Source: Burkholderia sp. 8Y
Lineage (GTDB): Bacteria > Pseudomonadota > Gammaproteobacteria > Burkholderiales > Burkholderiaceae
NCBI RefSeq assembly: GCF_902506145.1
Contig: NZ_LR733520.1
Location: forward strand, 902,640-966,639
DNA: 64,000 nucleotides
Direction of reading: 5' to 3'
Both the position numbers and the translations under genes were made by a program. Below the pieces are notes generated by a model. The model was not told where the DNA came from. It searched no databases and worked only from the letters and a program-made list of their open reading frames with translations. Shown piece after piece: positions 56,746-64,000 of the stretch; position 1 is the stretch's first letter; the number at the start of each line of letters is the position of its first letter.

Positions 56746-58641
56746 ATGTCCGAACGTCCGATCGATCCTCATCAGCATCAACACGCGTATTGCCTTCCTT
56801 TCGGCGCGCATCTCACCGGCGCGGCGGGCGACAAACCCCGCACGCGCTTTCGTTTCTGGGCGCCTTCTCGCGACCGCGTGCAAGTGGAGATTCAACGCTC
56901 CGGCAGCACGACGCCCGAGCTCGTCGATATGCAGGCAACCGGCGACGGATGGTTCGAAGCCGAAGCCGATGGCGGCGCGGGCACCCTGTATCGCTATCGT
57001 TTCGATGCAGACCTCGCCGTGCCCGATCCGGCTTCGCGTTTTCAGCCGCAGGACGTGCACGGTCCGAGCGAAGTCGTCGATCCGCGCGCCTATCGCTGGA
57101 CCAACACCAACTGGCATGGCCGGCCGTGGGAAGAGACCGTGCTCTACGAACTGCACGTCGGCGCGATGGGCGGCTACGCGGGCGTCACCGCGCGCCTGCC
57201 GGAACTCGCGCAGCTCGGCGTCACAGCCATCGAACTGATGCCGCTCAACGACTTCTCCGGCACGCGCAACTGGGGCTATGACGGCGTGCTGCCCTATGCG
57301 CCGGATTCGGCGTATGGCCGCCCGGAAGACTTGAAGCAACTGATCGACACCGCGCACGGCCTCGGCCTCATGGTGTTCCTCGATGTCGTCTACAACCACT
57401 TCGGCCCGGACGGAAACTATCTGCACGCCTACGCGAAGACCTTCTTTCGGGAAGGCGTGAACACGCCGTGGGGCCCGGCGATTGACTTCGAACGTCCGCA
57501 AGTGCGCGACTTCTTTTTCGACAACGCACTGTATTGGCTCAACGAATACCGTTTCGACGGCCTGCGCCTCGACGCGGTGCACGCGATCAACGACGACGAA
57601 TGGCTGCGCGAACTCGCCGACCGCGTGCGCAGTTCGGTCGAAGCCGGGCGTCATGTGCATCTCGTGCTGGAAAACGAGCACAACACGGCGAGCCTGCTGG
57701 AAAGCCACTTCAACGCGCAATGGAGCGACGACGCGCACAACACGCTGCACGTGCTGCTCACGGGCGAGAACGAAAGCTACTACGACGCATATGCGGACAA
57801 GCCCATCGACAAGCTCGCGCGTGTGCTGTCCGAAGGCTTCGTGTATCAGGGCGATCCGTCGCCGATCCACGACGGCGCGCCGCGCGGCGAGCCGAGCGGA
57901 CACTTGCCGCCCACGGCCTTCGTCATGTTCCTGCAGAATCACGATCAGGTCGGCAATCGCGCGATGGGCGATCGCCTGCGCGCGCTGACCGACGACGAAT
58001 CGCTCTACGCGGCGACCGGACTCTTGCTGCTCTCGCCGCAGATTCCGATGCTTTTCATGGAAGAGCAATACGGCTCCAAGCAGCCGTTCCTATTCTTCAC
58101 CGACTATCACGACGAACTCGCCGACGCCGTGCGCGAAGGCCGCCGCAAGGAATTCGCGAAGTTCTCCGCATTTACCGACGAAAAGCGCCGCGCGCAGATT
58201 CCCGATCCGAACGACAAGCGCACGTTCGAGATGTCGTCGCCGAACATCGCGAACAAGGAAGACGAGCTAGATCGGCTCGAATGGCTGCACTTCTATCGCT
58301 CGGGGCTGACCGTGCGCGCGAAGCTCATCACGCCGCGTCTGAAGGGCGCGAAGGCGCTCGGCGCGAACGTGCTCGGCGAAAAGGCGCTCGTCGCGCGCTG
58401 GAAACTCGGCGACGGCGAAACGCTCTCCATCGCGCTGAATCTGGCCGATGCGCCCGTCGCGCTTTCCGATGCGCCGCAAGGCAAGGTGATCTTCGAGACG
58501 CCGCCGCGCGCGCAGGATCGCACGGCCGAGGGTGAACTCAGCGGCCGCACGTTCGTCGCGTGGCTGACCGGCGAAGTGAACGAATACGCGACCGCGCACG
58601 ACGCGCGCCGCTTCGAACCGACTGAAGGACAACGCTCGTGA
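56746..58641 (+). CDS. treZ: Malto-oligosyltrehalose trehalohydrolase
   Basis: A 631-residue GH13 enzyme that releases trehalose from the end made by TreY. It has an N-terminal CBM48-like domain (RFRFWAPSRDRVQVEIQ) and a barrel with GLRLDAVHAI (nucleophile Asp), HLVLENEHNT (Glu) and FLQNHDQVGNRAMG (Asp). The sequence YELHVGAMGGYAGVTARLPEL and LSPQIPMLFMEEQYG mark it as TreZ rather than GlgB. ATG 56746 is chosen; the frame is open further upstream over the glgX tail. The TGA overlaps the malQ GTG by four bases. Confidence 0.95.
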   Translation: MSERPIDPHQHQHAYCLPFGAHLTGAAGDKPRTRFRFWAPSRDRVQVEIQRSGSTTPELVDMQATGDGWFEAEADGGAGTLYRYRFDADLAVPDPASRFQPQDVHGPSEVVDPRAYRWTNTNWHGRPWEETVLYELHVGAMGGYAGVTARLPELAQLGVTAIELMPLNDFSGTRNWGYDGVLPYAPDSAYGRPEDLKQLIDTAHGLGLMVFLDVVYNHFGPDGNYLHAYAKTFFREGVNTPWGPAIDFERPQVRDFFFDNALYWLNEYRFDGLRLDAVHAINDDEWLRELADRVRSSVEAGRHVHLVLENEHNTASLLESHFNAQWSDDAHNTLHVLLTGENESYYDAYADKPIDKLARVLSEGFVYQGDPSPIHDGAPRGEPSGHLPPTAFVMFLQNHDQVGNRAMGDRLRALTDDESLYAATGLLLLSPQIPMLFMEEQYGSKQPFLFFTDYHDELADAVREGRRKEFAKFSAFTDEKRRAQIPDPNDKRTFEMSSPNIANKEDELDRLEWLHFYRSGLTVRAKLITPRLKGAKALGANVLGEKALVARWKLGDGETLSIALNLADAPVALSDAPQGKVIFETPPRAQDRTAEGELSGRTFVAWLTGEVNEYATAHDARRFEPTEGQRS

Positions 58642-60845
58642 CCGCCGCGAATCAAGCCAAAAGTGAGCGGCCGCGCTCGTCGATCGAAACCCTCGCCGAG
58701 CGCGCGGGCTTCGAAGTCGAATGGCAGGACGCGCACAAGAAGACGCAGCGCGTGCCCGAGAACACGCTGCGCATCCTGCTGGAAAAGCTCGGGCTGCCGT
58801 GCGGCAACGCCACGCAGATCAAGCAGAGCATGGCCGCCGTCGATGCCGAAATGAGCGGCCGCAAGCTGCCGCCGCTCATCACGGCGGAAGTGGATCGCGG
58901 GATCGCGCTACCGGTGTCCGCGGCGAAATCGGGCGCGCGTTATCGCGTCGAACTGGAGAACGGCGAGATCATCGACGGGCGCTTCACGTCGCCCAAGGGC
59001 GAGACCGCGCTGCTCGCGCCGATTGCCGAGCCGGGCTATCACACGCTCGTCATCAACGATCATCGGACGACGCTCGCCGTCGCGCCCACGCGCTGCTATA
59101 CCGTCGATGACGCGTGGCGCGCGTTGCGGGACGCAACAGACAACGCGGACGAAGCGCCGCCGCTCTGGGGCATCGCCGCGCAGGTGTATGGGCTGCGCCG
59201 CAACGGCGACGGCGGCGTTGGCGACTTCACCGCGCTGGCATCGCTCGGGACACAGGCAGCGAAGCGCGGCAGCCATGCGCTCGCCATCAGCCCGATGCAC
59301 GCCATGTTCACCGCCGAGCCGAACAAGTGCAGTCCGTACTCGCCATCGTCGCGGCTCTTTTTGAACATCGCGCATATCGATCCGGCGGCCGTGCTCGGTG
59401 CGCCAGCCGCGCGCGCCGCGATCGAAAAAGCCGGCGTCGCCGACGAGCTCACCGCGCTCGAAAGCCTGCCGCTGATCGACTGGCCGCGCGCCATGAAGGC
59501 GCGTGTCGCCGTGCTGCGCGCCCTCTTCGACGGCTTCTCGCGAGACGACGGTTCGCCGTTCGCGAAGGACTTCGCTTCGTTCGTCGAGCAAGGCGGCCGG
59601 GCGCTCGAGGACCACGCGCGCTTCGAAGCGCTGCAAGCCGAACAGATCGCGCAGAACGGCGAAGGCCACTGGCGCAACTGGCCCGACGCGCTGCGCGATC
59701 CGCGCAGCGAAGCGGTGGCCGCGTTCGCCGAGGCGCATCGGCGGGAAGTGGACTTCTATCTCTTCACGCAATGGCTCGCGGCGAAAGGACTCATGCACGC
59801 CCAGCACGCCGCACGCGATGCAGGCATGGCCGTCGGTCTCGTGGCGGATCTCGCGGTGGGCTGCGACAGCGCGGGCAGCCACGCGTGGTCGTATCGCGAT
59901 GACATGCTGACGGGCGTATCCGTCGGCGCGCCGCCCGACCTCTTCAATCAGGCCGGGCAATCGTGGGGCCTCACGACGTTCTCGCCGCGCGCCATGCGGA
60001 TGCAGGGCTTCGCCGCGTTCATCGACATGCTGCGCGCCGCGTTCGCGCACGCAGGCGGCATCCGCATCGACCATATTCTCGGGCTGCGCCGGCTGTGGCT
60101 CGTGCCCGAAGGCGAAAGCGCGAAAGACGGCGCGTATCTGCGCTATCCGTTCGAAGACCTGCTGCGGCTGATTGCGCTGGAATCGTGGCGGCATCGCGCG
60201 ATCGTGGTCGGCGAAGACCTCGGCACCGTGCCGCCGGGCTTCAGCGAGCGTTTGCAGGAGCAGGGTTTGCTAGGTATCCGGGTACTCTGGTTCGAACGTG
60301 CTCAGGATGGCGAAGGATTCAAGCCGCCGGGCGAGTGGAGCAACGGCGTGACTGCAACGACGACGACACACGACCTGCCGACCGTCAACGGATGGTGGCG
60401 CGGCGAAGACATCGAATGGCGCTCGAAGATCGGCCAGACGATGGCGCGCGCGGACGGCCGCGATCCGGTCGAAGCGGCGATGGAAGAGCGCGGCGTCGAT
60501 CGCGGACACCTGTGGCAGGCGTTTCAGGAAGCGGGCATTGCGCCAAAGGACGTCGAACCGCCGTCGATCGACAACGCGCCCGTGGACGAGGCGCTGGCCT
60601 TCGTCGGCATGACGCCCGCGCCGCTCGTCACGTATCCGCTCGAAGATCTGCTCGGTCTCGTGGAGCAGCCGAATCTGCCCGGCTCCATCGACGAACACCC
60701 GAACTGGCGGCGGCGTCTCGCGCTGCCGGTGGACGAGATGGTGAACGACGATGCCTTCAGCGACCGTCTGCTCGCCGTCGAATCAGCCCGCAAGCGCGCC
60801 GTGCGCCCTGACAACTCAGACACCCCCAAATCCGAAACACCATGA
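58638..60845 (+). CDS. malQ: 4-alpha-glucanotransferase (amylomaltase)
   Basis: A 735-residue GH77 disproportionating enzyme which moves glucan segments between maltodextrins. An N-terminal ~150-residue extension of the proteobacterial MalQ type precedes the barrel. Characteristic segments: LWGIAAQVYGLRRNGDGGVGDF, GGIRIDHILGLRRLW with the nucleophile Asp, VVGEDLGTVPPGFSE with the acid/base Glu, and TTTHDLPTVNGWW with the third acid. Start GTG 58638 overlaps the treZ stop (GTGA); its TGA overlaps the treY ATG (ATGA), so treZ-malQ-treY are tightly coupled. It should recycle short oligomers for TreY and GlgE. Confidence 0.95.
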   Translation: MTAANQAKSERPRSSIETLAERAGFEVEWQDAHKKTQRVPENTLRILLEKLGLPCGNATQIKQSMAAVDAEMSGRKLPPLITAEVDRGIALPVSAAKSGARYRVELENGEIIDGRFTSPKGETALLAPIAEPGYHTLVINDHRTTLAVAPTRCYTVDDAWRALRDATDNADEAPPLWGIAAQVYGLRRNGDGGVGDFTALASLGTQAAKRGSHALAISPMHAMFTAEPNKCSPYSPSSRLFLNIAHIDPAAVLGAPAARAAIEKAGVADELTALESLPLIDWPRAMKARVAVLRALFDGFSRDDGSPFAKDFASFVEQGGRALEDHARFEALQAEQIAQNGEGHWRNWPDALRDPRSEAVAAFAEAHRREVDFYLFTQWLAAKGLMHAQHAARDAGMAVGLVADLAVGCDSAGSHAWSYRDDMLTGVSVGAPPDLFNQAGQSWGLTTFSPRAMRMQGFAAFIDMLRAAFAHAGGIRIDHILGLRRLWLVPEGESAKDGAYLRYPFEDLLRLIALESWRHRAIVVGEDLGTVPPGFSERLQEQGLLGIRVLWFERAQDGEGFKPPGEWSNGVTATTTTHDLPTVNGWWRGEDIEWRSKIGQTMARADGRDPVEAAMEERGVDRGHLWQAFQEAGIAPKDVEPPSIDNAPVDEALAFVGMTPAPLVTYPLEDLLGLVEQPNLPGSIDEHPNWRRRLALPVDEMVNDDAFSDRLLAVESARKRAVRPDNSDTPKSETP

Positions 60846-63778
60846 CCGTACCGCGCTCCACGCTCAGGCTCCAGCTTCACAAGGGCTTCACTTTCGACGA
60901 CGCCGCCGCGCAAGTGGACTACTTCGCGTCGCTCGGCGTGAGCCACGCGTATGCGTCGCCGATCACGACCGCGACCTCCGGCTCCACGCACGGCTACGAC
61001 ACCGTCGACTACACGAAGGTCAACCCCGAGCTCGGCGGCGAAGAAGGCTTGCGCCGCTTCGTCGAGAAGCTGCGCGCGCACGAGATGGGACTGATCGTCG
61101 ATGTGGTGCCGAACCACATGGGCGTCGGCGGATCGGAGAACGCGTGGTGGCAGGACATCCTCGAATGGGGACGCCACGCGGCCCATGCGCGCTTTTTCGA
61201 TGTCGACTGGCACTCGCCCGATCCCGCGCTGCGCGGCAAGGTGCTCGCGCCTTTTCTCGGCGCGGCCTATGGCGACGAGCTGCAAGGCGGCAAGATCAAG
61301 CTCGCGTATCGGCCGGAGGAAGGGCGCTTTGTCATCGAGTACTACTCTCATGTGTTTCCGGTCTGTCCGGTCGATTACCCCGCCGTGCTTCAGGAAGCGC
61401 CGGAGCTTGCACAACGCTTCGCCGGCCTGACGACGCAGCCGGCCGATCAGCCGCGCGCCGCCGATGCGCGAACCGCGCTCGTGACCATCGCGGGCACCGA
61501 GGGCGGTCGCGCCGCGATCGAAGCGGTGCTGGCCGCGCATTCGCCGCAAACGGCGGCGGGCCGCGAGCGTCTGCACCGGCTGCTGGAGCGCCAGCATTAC
61601 CGTCTCGCGTGGTGGCGCACGGCGGCCGACGAAGTGAACTGGCGGCGCTTCTTCGACGTCAGCACGCTCGGCGGCGTGCGTGTCGAGCGGCCCGAAGTGT
61701 TCGAGGCATCGCATGCGCTGATTTTCCGGCTCTTCACCGAAGGGCTGATCGACGGCGTGCGGATCGATCACGTCGACGGACTCGCGGAACCGCGCGAATA
61801 TTGCCAGCGCCTGCGCGCGCGGCTCGAAGAACTGTCGGCTGAGCGGCCCGAGGCGCTGCGCCACGGCAATGGCCACACCTATTTCGTCGTCGAGAAGATT
61901 CTGGCGCGCGGCGAGCCCTTGCGACGCGACTGGCAAGTGGACGGCACGACGGGCTATGACTTCATGAACGACGTCGGCGCGCTGCTGCACGATCCGGCGG
62001 GTGCTGAGCCGCTCGCCGCGCTGTGGGCGGAAATCACGGGCAAGAGCAGCGAGTTCGCGGAGGAGGCGTTGATCGCGCGCCGCAAGATTCTCGCGGAAAA
62101 TCTGTCGGCGGAACTGGATCGGGTGACGCGGGCGCTGCATCGCATTGCACGCGATGCACAGACCACGCGCGATTACACGTTCACGTCGATTCGGCGCGTG
62201 GTGGCGGAACTCGTCGTGCATTTCCCGGTGTATCGCATTTATCCGGTCGGCGGCGTGCGCAGTGCCGAGGACGATCGTTACTTCTCGCAGGCACTGGACG
62301 CCGCGCGCGCGTCGCTCGCCCGCGCGGACCACTTGATACTCGATCAGGTCGCGCAATGGCTCGGCGGCAAGCTCCCCGACGACGGCGCGCCGCACGAGCG
62401 CAACGAGAAGAACGACCGTCCGCGCGACCGCGCTGCCGAACGCAATCGCGACCGCGACCGCAATCAGGCGCAGGCGCAGGCGAATCAGAATCAGCAGGCA
62501 ACTACGGGATCGCAACGCCGCGCGGCGCAGACCCTGTTCTCGCAGCTGACCTCGCCGGTGGCGGCGAAGGCGGTCGAGGATACGGCGTGTTATCGCTATG
62601 GCCGGCTCATCTCGCGCAATGAAGTGGGCGCCGATCCGGGCGAGTTTTCGCTCTCGCTCGACGAGTTTCACAAGGCCAATCGCGAACGCCTCGCCAGCTT
62701 CCCGCACGCGATGCTCTGCACCGCCACGCACGATCACAAACGCGGCGAGGACGTGCGCGCGCGCATCGCCGCGTTGAGCGAGATTCCAGACGAATGGGCC
62801 GCGACGCTCAAGGCGTGGTCCACGCTGAACGCACCGTTGCGGCGCGGCCCGAACGGCGGCCACAACGAAACCAGCGACAGCCACGAATGGGCGCCCGGTC
62901 CCGCCGCCGAAGCGATGCTGTATCAGACGCTCGTCGGCTGCTGGCCGCTCACGCTTTCTCCCGACGACGAAGCGGGCGTGCAGGAACTCGCCGAGCGCGT
63001 CGCGCAATGGCAACGGAAGGCATTGCGCGAAGGCAAGCTGCGCACGAGCTGGTTCGCGCCCGACGAGGCTTACGAGCAGGCATGCCGCGACTTCCTGTTC
63101 GATATCGTCGCGCCGCAGCGCCGCAGCGGCTTCTTGCAGGAACTGTCGAAGTTCGTCGAGCGGATCGGGCCGCTGGGCGCCATCGGCAGCTTCCAGCAGA
63201 CGCTCTTGCGGCTCACGTCGCCGGGCGTGCCGGACCTGTATCAAGGCACCGAGCTGTGGGATTTCAGTCTCGTCGATCCGGACAATCGTCGCCCGGTGGA
63301 TTATGCGCTGCGCCGCAAGTGGCTCGAAGAAATCGACGAGAAAGGGCCCCCCTCCGAGCAGATGGAGAACTGGCGCGATGGCCGCGTGAAGCTCGGGCTG
63401 GTGCGGCGCGCGCTGGCGCTGAGGAAGCACTGCGAGTCGCTGTTCGCGCAGGGCGACTATGTGCCTTTGACCGTGCAGGGCGAACACGCGAAGCATGTGA
63501 TCGCGTATGCGCGGCATGCGGGCAGCGCCTATGCGATCGTCGTCGCCACGCGGCACGCCGCGCCGTTGCTCGGCGACAGGCGCGACGTGCCGCTCGTCGA
63601 GCCTTCGGTTTGGGGCGATACGTCGGTCGTGCTGCCCGAAGCTTTGCATTCGCGGGCGTTGTTCGACTGGCTCAGTCCCAACGCGCCGAAGGCCAACGGC
63701 GAACGGTTGTTCGTGCGCGACGTGCTGGGCGCGATGCCGGTGGCACTGCTCGTGGAGGAAGGCGTTCCGGGCGGTTGA
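60842..63778 (+). CDS. treY: Malto-oligosyltrehalose synthase
   Basis: A 978-residue GH13 isomerase that turns the reducing-end alpha-1,4 link of a maltodextrin into the alpha,alpha-1,1 link of trehalose. It shows STLRLQLHKGFTFDDAAAQV, VDVVPNHMG, GVRIDHVDGL (nucleophile Asp), YFVVEKIL (Glu) and LCTATHDHKRGEDVRAR. The usual length is about 700-900; an extra hydrophilic insert rich in Arg, Asn, Gln and Asp lies at about 518-563 (DRNQAQAQANQNQQATT), predicted disordered. ATG 60842 overlaps the malQ stop by four bases. It ends the glucan cluster on this strand. Confidence 0.95.
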   Translation: MTVPRSTLRLQLHKGFTFDDAAAQVDYFASLGVSHAYASPITTATSGSTHGYDTVDYTKVNPELGGEEGLRRFVEKLRAHEMGLIVDVVPNHMGVGGSENAWWQDILEWGRHAAHARFFDVDWHSPDPALRGKVLAPFLGAAYGDELQGGKIKLAYRPEEGRFVIEYYSHVFPVCPVDYPAVLQEAPELAQRFAGLTTQPADQPRAADARTALVTIAGTEGGRAAIEAVLAAHSPQTAAGRERLHRLLERQHYRLAWWRTAADEVNWRRFFDVSTLGGVRVERPEVFEASHALIFRLFTEGLIDGVRIDHVDGLAEPREYCQRLRARLEELSAERPEALRHGNGHTYFVVEKILARGEPLRRDWQVDGTTGYDFMNDVGALLHDPAGAEPLAALWAEITGKSSEFAEEALIARRKILAENLSAELDRVTRALHRIARDAQTTRDYTFTSIRRVVAELVVHFPVYRIYPVGGVRSAEDDRYFSQALDAARASLARADHLILDQVAQWLGGKLPDDGAPHERNEKNDRPRDRAAERNRDRDRNQAQAQANQNQQATTGSQRRAAQTLFSQLTSPVAAKAVEDTACYRYGRLISRNEVGADPGEFSLSLDEFHKANRERLASFPHAMLCTATHDHKRGEDVRARIAALSEIPDEWAATLKAWSTLNAPLRRGPNGGHNETSDSHEWAPGPAAEAMLYQTLVGCWPLTLSPDDEAGVQELAERVAQWQRKALREGKLRTSWFAPDEAYEQACRDFLFDIVAPQRRSGFLQELSKFVERIGPLGAIGSFQQTLLRLTSPGVPDLYQGTELWDFSLVDPDNRRPVDYALRRKWLEEIDEKGPPSEQMENWRDGRVKLGLVRRALALRKHCESLFAQGDYVPLTVQGEHAKHVIAYARHAGSAYAIVVATRHAAPLLGDRRDVPLVEPSVWGDTSVVLPEALHSRALFDWLSPNAPKANGERLFVRDVLGAMPVALLVEEGVPGG

Positions 63779-63787
63779 GGCTTCGAA

Positions 63788-63809
63788 GCCGCGAGCGCAC
63801 GCTCGCGGC
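63788..63809. terminator. GC-rich hairpin between treY and the corC-like gene
   Basis: GCCGCGAG (63788-63795) and CTCGCGGC (63802-63809) form an 8-bp stem between convergent stop codons. There is no T tract on either strand, so this may be a weak or Rho-assisted terminator. Confidence 0.4.
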
Positions 63810-63814
63810 GACCG

Positions 63815-64000
63815 CTATTCGGCTCCTTCGAGCGCCTCTTCGCGGGGATAGACGCGAACGAGCACGATTCTCGGCCCGTTCATCTTCTTCACGACGATAT
63901 CGAAGCGGTCGAAGCCTACGCGCTGCCCTTCCGATGGCAGATCGCCCAGCGCGTTGATGACGAGCCCACCGACCGACTCAGCGCGGCCCTCGTCGATATC
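63815..64000 (-). CDS. C-terminal part of a CorC/HlyC family protein (partial)
   Basis: The minus strand has an open frame from the right window edge to TAG at 63815-63817, giving the last 61 residues: a SVGGLVINALGDLPSEGQ segment, then VGFDRFDIVVKKMNGPRIVLV. This is the CorC_HlyC (transporter-associated) domain at the C-terminus of CorC/CNNM-type proteins, linked to magnesium/cobalt resistance or efflux. The CBS pair and any DUF21 membrane domain would be outside the window, so it cannot be told whether this is a cytosolic CorC or the membrane type. It converges on treY. Confidence 0.85.
   Translation of the reverse strand, partial: DIDEGRAESVGGLVINALGDLPSEGQRVGFDRFDIVVKKMNGPRIVLVRVYPREEALEGAE

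Noticed and set aside
60524..63649. A 1041-codon minus-strand frame over malQ/treY
   Set aside because: Antisense shadow of treY; the opposite strand encodes clear GH13 and GH77 enzymes.

Overview
The window is GC-rich, gene-dense chromosomal DNA from a beta-proteobacterium of the Burkholderiaceae, most likely of the Paraburkholderia/Caballeronia/Burkholderia group. Supports for this are the rpoD-dnaG-yqeY-tsaD macrodomain block, the xseB-ispA-dxs run, families typical of Burkholderiales (BPSS1780-type membrane protein, DUF3563, DUF3309, DUF2782), and a GlgE/TreS-maltokinase/TreYZ alpha-glucan cluster of Burkholderia type. There is no rRNA, CRISPR array or complete insertion sequence. The only RNA gene seen is one tRNA with a CAU anticodon, read here as tRNA-Ile2.

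Layout. Positions 1-380 hold the tail of what looks like a transposase, then non-coding DNA abutting the tRNA 3' end. Positions 470-8650 carry housekeeping genes: rpoD, dnaG and yqeY on the minus strand, a YhiN/BaiN-type flavoprotein, tsaD, and a glutathione transferase. Positions 9000-13260 carry isoprenoid and folate-type functions (folE2, dxs, ispA, xseB). Positions 13500-27260 carry a Rieske oxygenase, a sulfurtransferase, a dienelactone-hydrolase-like protein, type II NADH dehydrogenase, polA head-to-head with a LOG-family gene, a lipoprotein, amn, thrB and membrane proteins. Positions 27400-42040 are more accessory: PHA-depolymerase-like esterase, PAP2 phosphatase, ModE, Pit transporter, several tiny genes, a LexA-box-controlled small gene pair, a gene with a decayed partial tandem copy, a RES/Xre toxin-antitoxin pair, topoisomerase IB, a metallophosphatase, and a three-gene FAD sugar-dehydrogenase complex.

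Positions 42450-63780 form one co-directional alpha-glucan/trehalose cluster: glgA, glgE, treS-maltokinase fusion, glgB, glgX, treZ, malQ, treY. As a system it can convert trehalose to maltose (TreS), phosphorylate maltose (maltokinase), polymerise maltose-1-phosphate (GlgE), branch (GlgB), debranch (GlgX), and return glucan to trehalose (TreY then TreZ), with MalQ recycling short oligomers. No glgC is present in the window. The cluster is split between glgB and glgX by a striking ~615 bp palindromic non-coding element with ~220 bp inverted arms.

The best leads for new biology are: (1) a LexA-box promoter driving an uncharacterised 76-residue protein and a secreted basic protein; (2) the long palindromic element inside the glucan cluster; (3) the degenerate amylase-like domain fused to the N-terminus of GlgE; (4) the one-base gap between the divergent start codons of polA and the LOG gene; (5) a structured 46-nt inverted repeat upstream of glgA. 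The window closes on the C-terminal piece of a CorC/HlyC-type protein.
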